DNA from: Henriciella sp.
Lineage (GTDB): Bacteria > Pseudomonadota > Alphaproteobacteria > Caulobacterales > Hyphomonadaceae
Length of the DNA: 64,000 nucleotides
Direction: 5' to 3'
Assembly: GCA_013213785.1 (NCBI GenBank)
Contig: JABSPZ010000011.1
Coordinates: 1 to 64,000, forward strand
Within the stretch, counting starts at the first letter, position 1; each line of letters starts with the position of its first letter. This document shows positions 35,721 through 44,300 of the stretch, in pieces. The translations under genes were made by a program, and so were the position numbers. The notes beneath the pieces were generated by a model, which worked only from the letters and a program-made list of their open reading frames with translations, searched no databases and was not told where the DNA came from.

Positions 35721-36710
35721 ATGAAAACCGCCATCACCGAAATGTTTGGTATCGAGCACCCGATCATCCAGGGTGGTATGCATTATGTCGGCTTCGCGGA
35801 AATGGCGGCTGCCGTTTCAAACGCTGGAGGCCTCGGGATTATTACAGGTCTGACCCAGAAGACCCCGGCAGATCTCGCCAATGAGATCGCCAAGTGCCGC
35901 GACATGACAGACAAGCCGTTCGGCGTGAACATCACGTTCCTGCCGACCCTGAACCCACCAGATTACCCGGCAATCGTGAAAGCCGTCATCGATGGCGGTG
36001 TGAAAGTGGTTGAAACGGCGGGGCGTAATCCGTCAGAAGTGCTGCCATACCTGAAGGATGCAGGGATCAAAGTCATTCACAAGTGTACTTCTGTGCGCCA
36101 CTCTTTGAAGGCGCAGGACATTGGCTGTGATGCTGTATCTGTTGATGGCTTTGAGTGCGGTGGTCACCCAGGTGAGGATGACATCCCGAATATGATCCTG
36201 CTCCCGCGCGCTGCCGATGAGTTGGACATTCCGTTCGTATCATCAGGCGGACAAGCCGATGGTCGTTCGCTGGTCGCATCGCTCGCTATGGGCGCGCAGG
36301 GCATGAATATGGGCACGCGTTTCATTGCGACCAAAGAAGCACCTGTCCATGAGAACGTGAAGCAAGCGATCGTCGCGGCATCTGAGCTCGACACACGTCT
36401 AGTTATGCGTCCGCTGCGCAATACAGAACGCGTGCTGACCAATGATGCCGTTGAGCGCCTGCTTGAAAAAGAGAAAGCCCTCGGTGCGGATCTAAAATTC
36501 GAGGATATCATTGAGGAAGTTGCGGGCGTTTACCCACGGATCATGATGAATGGTGAGATGGATGCGGGCGCTTGGTCTTGCGGCATGGTCGCGGGCCTCA
36601 TCTATGACATCCCGACCTGTAAGGAACTCATCGATCGCATCATGGTTGAGGCAGATCAGATCATTAATGAGCGTCTCGCGGGTTTCGTCAAAGGCACGGT
36701 TAGCGCGTAA
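35721..36710 (+). CDS. Nitronate monooxygenase (FMN-dependent)
   Basis: 329-aa TIM-barrel flavoprotein. N-terminal GIEHPIIQGGMHYVGFAEMA, VSNAGGLGIITGL, the CGGHPGEDDIPN segment with the conserved His, and SSGGQADGRSLVASLAMGAQ at the FMN phosphate site fit the NMO / 2-nitropropane dioxygenase family. These oxidise nitronates such as propionate 3-nitronate. The ATG at 35721 follows AAGGAGGA; the open frame upstream from 35622 is ignored. Confidence 0.9.
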   Translation: MKTAITEMFGIEHPIIQGGMHYVGFAEMAAAVSNAGGLGIITGLTQKTPADLANEIAKCRDMTDKPFGVNITFLPTLNPPDYPAIVKAVIDGGVKVVETAGRNPSEVLPYLKDAGIKVIHKCTSVRHSLKAQDIGCDAVSVDGFECGGHPGEDDIPNMILLPRAADELDIPFVSSGGQADGRSLVASLAMGAQGMNMGTRFIATKEAPVHENVKQAIVAASELDTRLVMRPLRNTERVLTNDAVERLLEKEKALGADLKFEDIIEEVAGVYPRIMMNGEMDAGAWSCGMVAGLIYDIPTCKELIDRIMVEADQIINERLAGFVKGTVSA

Positions 36711-36739
36711 GGCGTCTTTGTTTAGCCAGAACACAATAG

Positions 36740-36775
36740 AACGGCCTGCGGGGCATGCCTGGCGGGCCGTTTCTT
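36740..36775 (+). terminator. Possible terminator after the nitronate monooxygenase gene
   Basis: AACGGCC and GGCCGTT can pair around an 18-nt loop, followed by a short T-rich TTCTTA. The stem is short and the T tract broken, so termination could be partial; the next gene starts only 16 bp later. Confidence 0.4.
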
Positions 36776-36791
36776 ATAGGAGGACTTTTAA

Positions 36792-37634
36792 GTGAGCGAT
36801 ATTCAAGGACGTGTTGCTTTTGTTACTGGCGGCGCGAGCGGGCTCGGCCTCGCAATGGCGCGGAGTTTTCTAAACCGCGGCGCCCGCGTGATGCTGGCGG
36901 ATCGGGACGAGGAAGGCTTGAACCGTGCCGTGGCGGAACTGTCTAAGGACAGCAATGAGATCGCGTCTGTCGTCTGCGATGTCGCAGATGTCGAGCAGGT
37001 GAAAGCGGCCGCGCAAGCGACCATCGATCATTTCGGTAAAGTCCATATCGTCGCGAATAATGCTGGCGTCGGAAAAGGCGGACAGCCGGGCGAAATCCCA
37101 ATTGAAGACTGGAAATGGATCGTCGATATCAACCTGCTTGGCGTTGTGTATGGCGTTGAGGTATTCACGCCGCTGATCCAATCCCATGGTGAGGGCGGTC
37201 ACTTCATCAACACCGCCTCCATGGCAGGTCACGTCGCACCGGGCGGGATGGGTCCTTACAATGCCACCAAGTATGCGGTGGTTGGTTACTCGGAAGGGCT
37301 CAAAGCGGAGCTCATGCCGCACAAGATTGGTGTCAGTGTTCTCTGCCCGGGCTGGGTGAGCACGAACATCCACACGACGGGCTTCGGTGCTCCATCAAGC
37401 GATGTCACGGCTGAGCAAGCGAAAGATGACCCTCAATTCCAGATGATGAATGAGGTAATTCGCGGCGGTCTCGACCCGAATGCCGTTGCGGACTGGGTGG
37501 CCGAATGTGTCGAGGCGGACCGGCTCTACATCTTCACGCACAAGACGATGAAAATCGGCATCGATATGAAATATGCGCAAATCCAAGCGGACTATGATGC
37601 GATCATCGAAGATGGCCGATTCGGCGACGCTTAA
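36792..37634 (+). CDS. Short-chain dehydrogenase/reductase
   Basis: 280-aa classical SDR. Cofactor motif VTGGASGLGLAMA, NNAGVGKGG, and catalytic YNATKYAVVGYSEG. The C-terminal region includes FGAPSSDVTAEQAKDDPQF. GTG start at 36792 with AGGAGGA upstream. Its relation to the nearby SDR at 32950 is that of a distant paralogue. Substrate unknown. Confidence 0.87.
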   Translation: MSDIQGRVAFVTGGASGLGLAMARSFLNRGARVMLADRDEEGLNRAVAELSKDSNEIASVVCDVADVEQVKAAAQATIDHFGKVHIVANNAGVGKGGQPGEIPIEDWKWIVDINLLGVVYGVEVFTPLIQSHGEGGHFINTASMAGHVAPGGMGPYNATKYAVVGYSEGLKAELMPHKIGVSVLCPGWVSTNIHTTGFGAPSSDVTAEQAKDDPQFQMMNEVIRGGLDPNAVADWVAECVEADRLYIFTHKTMKIGIDMKYAQIQADYDAIIEDGRFGDA

Positions 37635-37733
37635 CATTTGATCGTAATCATAGGACCAAAGTAGGTCGTTATCGATGGCGGTGAGCTGATGGAGCTCAAC
37701 CGCCAAAGATCCTGACAAAGGTTAGAAATTTTT

Positions 37734-38171
37734 TTAAGAAAGTGCAGCAGCTTCAGTGATGGCGGCCGTGATAGCAGCTTCATCCATAGACTTATCAACG
37801 GTCCCGACGATTTCGCCGCTGTCGAGATTTACCAGATAAAGTCGGCCTGTTTTGACTTTGTCTGGGAAAGTTGCGCGCATCGCGTCAGCAACGCCGAGTG
37901 TTTCGGCGTCTGCGAAAAACGCGTCTGAATCGCGGCTTGTATAGTCGATCGTGGCGAACTCAACGCCATCAAACGCGTTCGCGGCCTGAACAGCTTTCAC
38001 TTTCGGGTCGAGTGCTTTGCAGCTGCCGCACCAATCGGCATAGCTCAGCACGGCGAGCACTTTCGTATCTTCAGTGGGGGCAGTAACCGCAGCGCGTTCA
38101 GAAGCTGGAACTTCAGCCTGACCGCAAGCGGCGATGAATGCGGCGGCAGATGCAGCTAGAAATAGTCTCAT
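37734..38171 (-). CDS. Thioredoxin-like lipoprotein
   Basis: 145-aa protein. A lipoprotein signal (MRLFLAASAAAFIAACGQ) with Cys lipobox is followed by a thioredoxin fold with the active site SYADWCGSCKAL. Probably an envelope-anchored disulfide oxidoreductase. ATG at 38171 with GAGGAG upstream is chosen over a TTG five codons before. About 100 bp without features separate it from the SDR gene on the other strand. Confidence 0.82.
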   Translation of the reverse strand: MRLFLAASAAAFIAACGQAEVPASERAAVTAPTEDTKVLAVLSYADWCGSCKALDPKVKAVQAANAFDGVEFATIDYTSRDSDAFFADAETLGVADAMRATFPDKVKTGRLYLVNLDSGEIVGTVDKSMDEAAITAAITEAAALS

Positions 38172-38236
38172 GGGAGCTCCTCTCAATGGAGGGCGTTTCG
38201 TATCATGATGAGGCCACGCACAGGCTCACAATCGCG

Positions 38237-38683
38237 TTATGAGCCGCGCGCCTCTTCCGCGCCCAGGCGCGCCAGCTCATCGGCTTTTTCGTTGCCTTCG
38301 TCGCCGGCGTGACCTTTCACCCAGACCCATTTGATCTCATGGCGCTGGCAGGCGGCTTCAAGCGCTTGCCAAAGGTCTTTGTTTTTCACCGGCTTCTTCG
38401 CAGCCGTTTTCCAACCGTTGCGTTTCCAGCCATGGATCCATTTGGTGAGCCCGTCTTTGACGTAGGTGCTGTCGGTGTGCAGCGTGACCTGGCTCGGTTT
38501 TTTAAGCGCCGTCAGCGCTTCAATTGCCGCCATAAGTTCCATGCGATTGTTCGTCGTGTCCGGATCGCCGCCGTGCAGCTCTTTTCGGTTGTCGCCTGCG
38601 ATGAGCAATGCGCCCCAGCCGCCCGGTCCTGGATTGCCGCTACATGCGCCGTCGGTCCAAATTTGAATATCTGGTTTTGCCAT
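38237..38683 (-). CDS. rnhA: Ribonuclease HI
   Basis: 148-aa endonuclease cutting the RNA of RNA-DNA hybrids. The catalytic residues are visible: Asp in [15 protein letters not shown], Glu in [15 protein letters not shown], Asp in [12 protein letters not shown], and the late Asp in [17 protein letters not shown]. The basic protrusion [20 protein letters not shown] is present. Start ATG at 38683 gives the usual N-terminus. Confidence 0.96.
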   Translation of the reverse strand: MAKPDIQIWTDGACSGNPGPGGWGALLIAGDNRKELHGGDPDTTNNRMELMAAIEALTALKKPSQVTLHTDSTYVKDGLTKWIHGWKRNGWKTAAKKPVKNKDLWQALEAACQRHEIKWVWVKGHAGDEGNEKADELARLGAEEARGS

Positions 38684-38792
38684 GGCCTGTGAGGTGGGTC
38701 GATTTCTAAAAGCCGTCAAGCGAGAGGTACCGCAGCGTGTGCAAATACGATTTATGTTGAATTTCGAAGCTCGTATCGTTTAGGCAAGGGCG

Positions 38793-39560
38793 ATGACTGC
38801 TCATGTTACTGCCGCGATATGCCTGATTGGAGACGAACTCCTGTCAGGGCGCACCCGAGACATCAATACACAAACGATTGCTGGCTTTTTAGCCCCATAC
38901 GGAATTCAAGTGCGCGAAGTCCGCATTGTTCCGGATGAGACCGACCGCATCGTCGAGGCCGTGAATGCGCTTCGGGCGGCATACACTTATGTGTTCACAA
39001 CCGGCGGGATTGGGCCCACGCATGATGATATTACCGCCGATGCGATCGCAGCCGCGTTCGAGGTCGAGATAGGTGAGCATCCAGAGGTCGCGAAGATGCT
39101 CGCTGCGCGCTACGCGGAGATGGACACTGAATTTACACCCGCGCGCCGCCGCATGGCACGAATTCCTGATGGCGCGAGTTTGATCGATAATCCTGTTTCC
39201 GGAGCGCCCGGCTTCCAGACAGGAAACGTGTTCACGCTCGCCGGGGTCCCGAAGATCGTTGAGGGCATGCTGGGGGATATTGGCCACCGCCTGAAAACTG
39301 GCGCAGTGGTGAAAAGCGTGACCGTTCGAGGCGTAGATTTGCGGGAAGGGGACCTCGCTGAAGCACTCGGCGCGCTGTCTGACAAATATGAAGGGGTCAG
39401 TATTGGCTCCTATCCTTGGTTCAAAACGGTGAACGATCACGGGGTGGCTTTGATCGCGCGCGGCACCGATGAGGCGCAGCTCGCTGAGATCCAAGAAGCA
39501 CTTGTCGTTTTGGTGAAAGATCAGGGCGTCGATCCAGAAATACTTGATGGGGAGCAATAG
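38793..39560 (+). CDS. CinA-type molybdopterin-binding domain protein
   Basis: 255-aa protein containing only the N-terminal MoaB/Mog-like domain of CinA: ICLIGDELLSGRTRDINTQT, FTTGGIGPTHDDITADAIAA and NPVSGAPGFQTGNVFTLAGV. The C-terminal nicotinamide-nucleotide amidase domain is absent, as in many alphaproteobacteria where the two domains are encoded separately. Role in NMN/ADP-ribose handling or competence is not proven for this short form. Confidence 0.87.
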   Translation: MTAHVTAAICLIGDELLSGRTRDINTQTIAGFLAPYGIQVREVRIVPDETDRIVEAVNALRAAYTYVFTTGGIGPTHDDITADAIAAAFEVEIGEHPEVAKMLAARYAEMDTEFTPARRRMARIPDGASLIDNPVSGAPGFQTGNVFTLAGVPKIVEGMLGDIGHRLKTGAVVKSVTVRGVDLREGDLAEALGALSDKYEGVSIGSYPWFKTVNDHGVALIARGTDEAQLAEIQEALVVLVKDQGVDPEILDGEQ

Positions 39561-39567
39561 CAATCAG

Positions 39568-40068
39568 ATGAGAAACTTTTTGACGAACGGGAAGACGATT
39601 ATCTTCCTCGGCCTCGCTTTCCTTGCTTTGACCCTTGGATTCGGTGTCTGGATCCAAGCCTATGACCTTCACATCATTGATGAGATCAGCGATCCGGACC
39701 AGATTCGCGCGGTCGTTGCGGCGATGACGCCAGAGCAAAGATCTGCGCATTGGTGGATGACGCTGGTGCTCGATTACTTCTACCCGCTCGCCTATGGCGG
39801 TTTCTTTGCGGGAATGGCGCTGCGCTTCTTCGGCAAAGCGGGACCGCTTCTCGCGTTGCCTTCTTTGATCTGTATCCCAGCAGATATCATTGAAAACACC
39901 GTGCAATTGTTCATTCTCTCAGGCGATGAGAGCTTGATCTGGCTTAAAGCGATCATGACGCCTCTGAAGCTCGCAACCTTTATTCCTGCAGCCCTGATCG
40001 CTTTGATCGGGATTGGAATTGCGCTTTATCGGCGGTTCTTCCGAAAAGGCGACGCGCCCGCCGCTTAG
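39568..40068 (+). CDS. Hypothetical four-TM membrane protein
   Basis: 166-aa protein not assigned to a named family. Predicted TM helices at about residues 9-30, 70-90, 95-115 and 130-155; the first loop is polar (EISDPDQIRAVVAAMTPEQR). Start ATG at 39568, eight bases after the CinA stop, with GGGGAG about 13 bp upstream. The closeness suggests it is in an operon with the CinA-like gene. Confidence 0.7.
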   Translation: MRNFLTNGKTIIFLGLAFLALTLGFGVWIQAYDLHIIDEISDPDQIRAVVAAMTPEQRSAHWWMTLVLDYFYPLAYGGFFAGMALRFFGKAGPLLALPSLICIPADIIENTVQLFILSGDESLIWLKAIMTPLKLATFIPAALIALIGIGIALYRRFFRKGDAPAA

Positions 40069-40131
40069 GCCTTGGTTTCCGCTGCGGCGGCTATCGCAAA
40101 GGGGGCATGTTTCGAATGTCAGGAGATCAGC

Positions 40132-40908
40132 ATGTCTGAGAATATTGTATTAGTTGAACGCGACGGCCCAGTCGCGATTGTCACCATGAACCGTCCTGAC
40201 GCTTTGAACGCGCTGAGCCGAGCGCTGCGAGCAGAACTGGTGAAGACCTTTGCGGAACTTGCCGAAGATGACACGGTTCGCGTTGCAATTCTGACAGGTG
40301 CCGGGCGTGCCTTCACAGCCGGCGTCGATTTGAAAGAAGCCGGGCAAACCGGTTTTGCGCTCGGCGCAGATGGCGGTGAGATCGATCTAGCAAAGGGGCT
40401 CGCCTCCTACCCATGGCCAATTATTGGTGCGATCAATGGATTCGCGATCACGGGCGGTTTTGAGCTCGCGTTGATGTGTGATGTCTTGCTCGCCTCAGAG
40501 AACGCCAAGTTTGCCGATACCCATGCGCGCGTTGGGATCATGCCAGGATGGGGGCTTAGCCAAAAGCTGTCGCGCTTGATTGGCATCAGTCGCGCGAAAG
40601 AACTGTCCTTTTCTGGGAATTTCCTAGACGCCGAGACTGCGGAACGATGGGGTCTGGTCAATCACGTATACGCCGCTCACGAGCTTCTACCCGCTGCGAA
40701 GAAGCTCGCTCAGGAGATGGCCACTTGCGATCCGGGTATGTTGCGGAACTATAAGCGGGTCATCGATGATGGCTTCGCAACGTCTTTCGGCGAAGGGCTA
40801 AGGCTTGAAGTGAAGCGCTCTGCCGAACATGCAGAAGGTGTGACAGCCCAAAGCGTTGAAGCCGCACGTAAGGCGGTAACCGAGCGTGGGCGTACACTCA
40901 ACGATTAG
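40132..40908 (+). CDS. Enoyl-CoA hydratase/isomerase family protein, one catalytic Glu replaced
   Basis: 258-aa crotonase-fold protein. Motifs: VTMNRPDALNALSRAL, the oxyanion-hole segment GAGRAFTAGVDLKE, and AINGFAITGGFELALMCDVL. In hydratases the first catalytic Glu lies in a PE motif after the second oxyanion loop; the aligned stretch here is FADTHARVGIMPGWGLS, which places His at that position. The second Glu region (AKELSFSGNFLD) keeps its Glu. Hydratase activity is thus uncertain, and another crotonase reaction is possible. ATG at 40132 with AGGAG upstream. Confidence 0.85.
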   Translation: MSENIVLVERDGPVAIVTMNRPDALNALSRALRAELVKTFAELAEDDTVRVAILTGAGRAFTAGVDLKEAGQTGFALGADGGEIDLAKGLASYPWPIIGAINGFAITGGFELALMCDVLLASENAKFADTHARVGIMPGWGLSQKLSRLIGISRAKELSFSGNFLDAETAERWGLVNHVYAAHELLPAAKKLAQEMATCDPGMLRNYKRVIDDGFATSFGEGLRLEVKRSAEHAEGVTAQSVEAARKAVTERGRTLND

Positions 40909-41148
40909 GGAGCGTGCGCGCTCTCTGGTGTGCGGCAAAATTGAGACGCTGGGAGGTCAAGAATCCGGCAGTTCCTGTTGCAATTCCGCCGCGCCCCTAT
41001 AAAAAAACGCCCTGGACGTAAATTCTTCTGCAACCATGTCTCGCGCTTGGCACGAAACCCGCGTAAAGACAGGGGGGTACGGAATCGTCCGTAAGATCCT
41101 GCGGTCGTGAGACAATAGTGTTGTCACGGCAGACACAAGGGGAAGAGT

Positions 41149-42381
41149 ATGAAAAAAACTCTCATGTGCGCAACCGCTGCAGCAGCACTTGCCGGCACGG
41201 GCTTTGTCGCCCAAGCTGACGATGGCTGGTATGGCCGCGCAGATATCGGTCAAGTCGTTGACGGGAACGTCGACCATGATGCGCCAAACAACGTGCCGTT
41301 CACTCTCGCGGGTGACTCGGCTCCAGACGATCTGCTTCTCGGCAGCCTCGGCCTGGGCTATGCATTCGATAACGGTTTCCGTCTCGAATCAGCTCTGACT
41401 TACAAAGAGGGTGACCTCAATGTAGGCGATGCGATTAATGGTTTCGGTCTCCCAACCAGCATCCAGAACTCAACAGCTGGCTTGCTCTACACGCCTCACA
41501 AAGACGGCAGTGTTCAGAACTGGGAATTGATGGTCAACGCGCTTTACGACTTCAACCGTGAAGGCGCGATCCAACCATACGTCGGCGCTGGTATCGGTGC
41601 AGCACAGGTCAGCGCGAGTGGGCGTAACCTGGCAGCGGTCGCGACAGACGGCGGCTCTAACCCAACTGCAGTCTTTGGTGCGAACGGCTTCCAAGACAGT
41701 GAAACAGCGCTTGCTCTGCAAGGCCTGCTCGGTGTTGGCTATGCGTTCAGCGATCAAATCACTTTCGATCTTGGATATCGCTTCACAAGCATCGAAGATA
41801 TGTCTCTCTCTGGTCCAGACCAAGTGGGCACAACCGTGTCTTACGACACAGACTATCAAGATCACGCGGTAACCGTGGGTCTGCGTTATGCGTTTGGTGC
41901 GACACCACCGCCACCACCTCCTCCGCCACCACCACCTCCGCCTCCACCGCCACCACCACCTCCACCACCCCCGCCTCCGCCACCACCGCCTCCTACGCAG
42001 GCTGAGGTTGCTCCGGTTGCGCCTTGCTCAACAGTGAACCAGGCATTCGTGGTGTACTTCGAGTGGGATCGTGCAGACCTGACAAGCCAGGCCTCTGCGG
42101 TTATCGATCAAGCGATTGCGAACATTCGCGACCGCGCTGATTGTTCAACTGGCGACGTAACGATTGTTGGTCACACCGACACATCTGGTGCGTCTGCATA
42201 CAACCAGCGTCTGTCAGCACGTCGTGCGTCCGTCGTTTCTGATGCCCTTCAAGCACGTGGCATCTCTGCAGAAGCGATCGACACAGACGGTCGCGGTGAG
42301 AACGATCTCGCGAAAGCAACAAATGACGGTGTGCGTGAGCCTCTTAACCGTCGTTCAGAAATCACGATCATCGTTCAGTAA
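41149..42381 (+). CDS. OmpA-family outer membrane protein with a 30-proline linker
   Basis: 410-aa protein. A signal peptide (residues 1-23, ending FVAQA) is followed by an eight-stranded beta-barrel type domain (about 24-250) with aromatic girdle motifs such as LGVGYAFSDQITFDLGYRF. Residues 253-282 are 30 consecutive prolines, then the OmpA C-terminal peptidoglycan-binding domain follows, with GHTDTSGASAYNQRLSARRA (Asp and Arg for diaminopimelate binding). It tethers outer membrane to cell wall. The 240 bp upstream hold no gene; a TATAAA box lies within it. SD is GGGGAAG. A terminator follows. Confidence 0.93.
   Translation: MKKTLMCATAAAALAGTGFVAQADDGWYGRADIGQVVDGNVDHDAPNNVPFTLAGDSAPDDLLLGSLGLGYAFDNGFRLESALTYKEGDLNVGDAINGFGLPTSIQNSTAGLLYTPHKDGSVQNWELMVNALYDFNREGAIQPYVGAGIGAAQVSASGRNLAAVATDGGSNPTAVFGANGFQDSETALALQGLLGVGYAFSDQITFDLGYRFTSIEDMSLSGPDQVGTTVSYDTDYQDHAVTVGLRYAFGATPPPPPPPPPPPPPPPPPPPPPPPPPPPPPPTQAEVAPVAPCSTVNQAFVVYFEWDRADLTSQASAVIDQAIANIRDRADCSTGDVTIVGHTDTSGASAYNQRLSARRASVVSDALQARGISAEAIDTDGRGENDLAKATNDGVREPLNRRSEITIIVQ
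41905..41994 (+). repeat. Tract of 30 proline codons in the OmpA-family gene
   Basis: Ninety bases of uninterrupted CCN codons: CCA, CCG, CCT and one CCC mixed in no simple period. The mixture argues for selection on the protein sequence, because DNA slippage alone would tend to give uniform codons. Stretches of three or more Pro normally need elongation factor P. Confidence 0.97.
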
Positions 42382-42404
42382 GACGATTATCACCTGAATA
42401 GAGA

Positions 42405-42436
42405 AAGGCCCGGCCGCAAGGTTGGGCCTTTTTTCT
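42405..42436 (+). terminator. Rho-independent terminator of the OmpA-family gene
   Basis: AAGGCCCGGCC pairs with GGTTGGGCCTT (one mismatch) around a GCAA loop, then six T. It starts 24 bp after the stop. Confidence 0.92.
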
Positions 42437-42497
42437 TGGTAGGCGTGAAAATCGAGGATACATACGTCTCGAGCAGTCTTGCCGGAGGACCCTGTGA

Positions 42498-42842
42498 ATG
42501 GCCGATCGAAAATCAAGTTTTGAAGAGTTTTGGCCGTTCTATCTGCAAGAGCACGCGCAGCCACGCACGCGTCATTTCCACTATGTTGGAACCGGGTTGG
42601 TCATATCGACCGGAGTCATCGCCGTTGTCATGCAGAAGTGGCTCTGGCTCGCGGCAATGCCAGTCGCCGGTTACTTTTTTGCCTGGGTCAGCCACGCTTT
42701 TGTCGAGCGCAATAAGCCGGCGACCTTCACGCACCCTTTATGGTCGCTGATCAGCGACTTTAAGATGTTCTTCTTATGGATATCCGGTCGACTGGGCCCC
42801 GAACTGGAGAAAGCAGGTGTCCCAGGATCAGGGCACGAATAG
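42498..42842 (+). CDS. DUF962 / Mpo1-like family membrane protein
   Basis: 114-aa protein. FEEFWPFYLQEHAQPRTRHF and AWVSHAFVERNKPATFTHPL carry the spaced His residues of the DUF962 family. The yeast member Mpo1 is an Fe(II)-dependent dioxygenase acting on 2-hydroxy fatty acids; a similar role in bacteria is plausible but untested. Two TM helices are predicted. SD GGAGG upstream. It ends 2 bp before the convergent dehalogenase gene. Confidence 0.83.
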   Translation: MADRKSSFEEFWPFYLQEHAQPRTRHFHYVGTGLVISTGVIAVVMQKWLWLAAMPVAGYFFAWVSHAFVERNKPATFTHPLWSLISDFKMFFLWISGRLGPELEKAGVPGSGHE

Positions 42843-42844
42843 AC

Positions 42845-43750
42845 CTAGCTGAGGTTGCCCCATTTTTTCAGAGCAGCGCGCGCAATAGGTTCGCCCCATT
42901 CCTGCACAAAGTGACCGCCATCCTCAATCATCATTGGAGCAGGGCAGTTTGCGATCGTATCCCGCAGGTTTTCCATCTGCGATGGGCCCAGAACCGGATC
43001 TTGAGCTCCGACCGCCATAAAGCTTTCGCCACGCCAGTCATTGCTCCACCAAGCGGCAGCGCGTTTAGACGTTTCGACGCCTTCCATACCGGGATCCGTC
43101 ATAACCAATTCTGGAAACCGGCGCACACCCGCTTTGTAGGTCACATCAGGGAAGGGAGCGGCATAGGCCGCGGCTTCAGCATCGCTCAATATCGGTGTGC
43201 CGCGTTTCATCAGCGCACCGATATCCATATCTGGTTGCGTCCGATTGTAAGCGCGCCATGCTTCAAATCCTTGGCCGGGTGACTGTCCGACGGCGATCGC
43301 AGTGTTCATCACCAGTAAGCGCTCAAACCGGTCGGGTAGATCCATCGGAATTGTGAGACCCAGCAGGCCGCCCCAGTCCTGGCAAACCAATGTGATGTTC
43401 TTCAAGTCGAGCGCTTTGACAAATTCGAGCATCATGTTGCGATGAAAATGGAAAGTGTACAGCTCGTCCTCGACCGGTTTGTCTGAGCGACCAAAGCCTA
43501 GCCAGTCGGGACAAATGACGCGCGCGCCGCTTTCGACAAAGACCGGAAGCATCTTACGGTACAAAAAAGACCAGGACGGCTGACCATGGAGGCAAAGGAA
43601 TGTGCGATCAGCATCTGCTGGCCCCTCATCGAGATAGTGGACTCGAAGCCCCTCATAACCCGCTAGTGTCTCGATATAGTTTGGCGCAAAATCATAATCG
43701 GGGAGGCCCGCAAAACGCTCATCTGGGGTTCGAACAGTTTCAATCGTCAC
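42845..43750 (-). CDS. Haloalkane dehalogenase-like alpha/beta hydrolase
   Basis: 301-aa protein close in pattern to DhlA-type (class I) haloalkane dehalogenases. Features: CLHGQPSWSFLYRKMLPVF (oxyanion; DhlA has GEPTWSYLYRKM), the nucleophile elbow CQDWGGLLGL with Asp followed by the halide-stabilising Trp, acid residue region AVGAQDPVLGPS, and base in DGGHFVQEWG. These enzymes convert haloalkanes to alcohols plus halide. GTG start at 43750 with AGGAGG upstream. Substrate not predictable. Confidence 0.85.
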   Translation of the reverse strand: MTIETVRTPDERFAGLPDYDFAPNYIETLAGYEGLRVHYLDEGPADADRTFLCLHGQPSWSFLYRKMLPVFVESGARVICPDWLGFGRSDKPVEDELYTFHFHRNMMLEFVKALDLKNITLVCQDWGGLLGLTIPMDLPDRFERLLVMNTAIAVGQSPGQGFEAWRAYNRTQPDMDIGALMKRGTPILSDAEAAAYAAPFPDVTYKAGVRRFPELVMTDPGMEGVETSKRAAAWWSNDWRGESFMAVGAQDPVLGPSQMENLRDTIANCPAPMMIEDGGHFVQEWGEPIARAALKKWGNLS

Positions 43751-43858
43751 GTCACATCCTCCTGCATTTCTAGATGGTGACTCAAATCAACAGCCATCGC
43801 GCAGAGGAAGGCAAATTATTTTGAGATGACGGGGGCGTCAGCTTTTTAAGTGCTACGC

Positions 43859-43891
43859 ACAAAAAAAGGGCCGCGTCCGAGGAAGCGACCC
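43859..43891 (-). terminator. Rho-independent terminator of the CC_3452-like gene
   Basis: Read on the minus strand, GGGTCGC pairs with GCGGCCC (one G-T) around a 10-nt loop, followed by seven T. It lies 30 bp after the end of the small secreted protein gene. Confidence 0.85.
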
Positions 43892-43920
43892 GTCGAGGGA
43901 GAGTAAACTGAATAAATTAC

Positions 43921-44223
43921 TTATGATTTTGCGACGGCGTTACAGCGCGCAAGATCATCCGCGGAGAGCGATTCTTCTGAAGTGGAGAATTCGGCAAGCT
44001 TACCGACTTCTTTCACGACTTTCTTACACGTGCTGACGCGCACTGTTTTGCGCTTCAGCTCTGCGACGCATGTGTCGTCTGCACAGTTCCAAAGCGCCTT
44101 CGCTGCGAAGATTTTCTCAGCTTTTGACACTGGCGTTTCGAGCTTCGCGGTAAACGCGGTTCCTGCAAAAGCAGTCCCGGTGAGTGCGACGGCGAACGAG
44201 GCTGCGGTGAGCATGCGGATCAT
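43921..44223 (-). CDS. CC_3452 family small secreted protein
   Basis: 100-aa protein. A signal peptide (MIRMLTAASFAVALTGTAFA) precedes a short mature domain with four Cys residues (WNCADDTCVA, STCKKVV, ARCNAVA), fitting the CC_3452 family known from Caulobacter and relatives. Function unknown. The two Cys pairs suggest disulfides in the periplasm. Confidence 0.78.
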   Translation of the reverse strand: MIRMLTAASFAVALTGTAFAGTAFTAKLETPVSKAEKIFAAKALWNCADDTCVAELKRKTVRVSTCKKVVKEVGKLAEFSTSEESLSADDLARCNAVAKS

Positions 44224-44300
44224 TGGGAGGAAACCTTTCTTATGGGGCGGCGCAAGACCTTGCCGATGTTTTCATCTGACAAAGATCAACATATGATCAC

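Noticed and set aside
38793-39560. CinA-like gene considered as a truncated pseudogene
   Set aside because: The N-terminal domain is complete and ends cleanly; stand-alone forms of this domain are common in alphaproteobacteria.
41783-41986. Antisense frame over the proline tract rich in Val/Glu/Ala
   Set aside because: It is a by-product of the CCN codons read on the other strand, with no start signal or domain.
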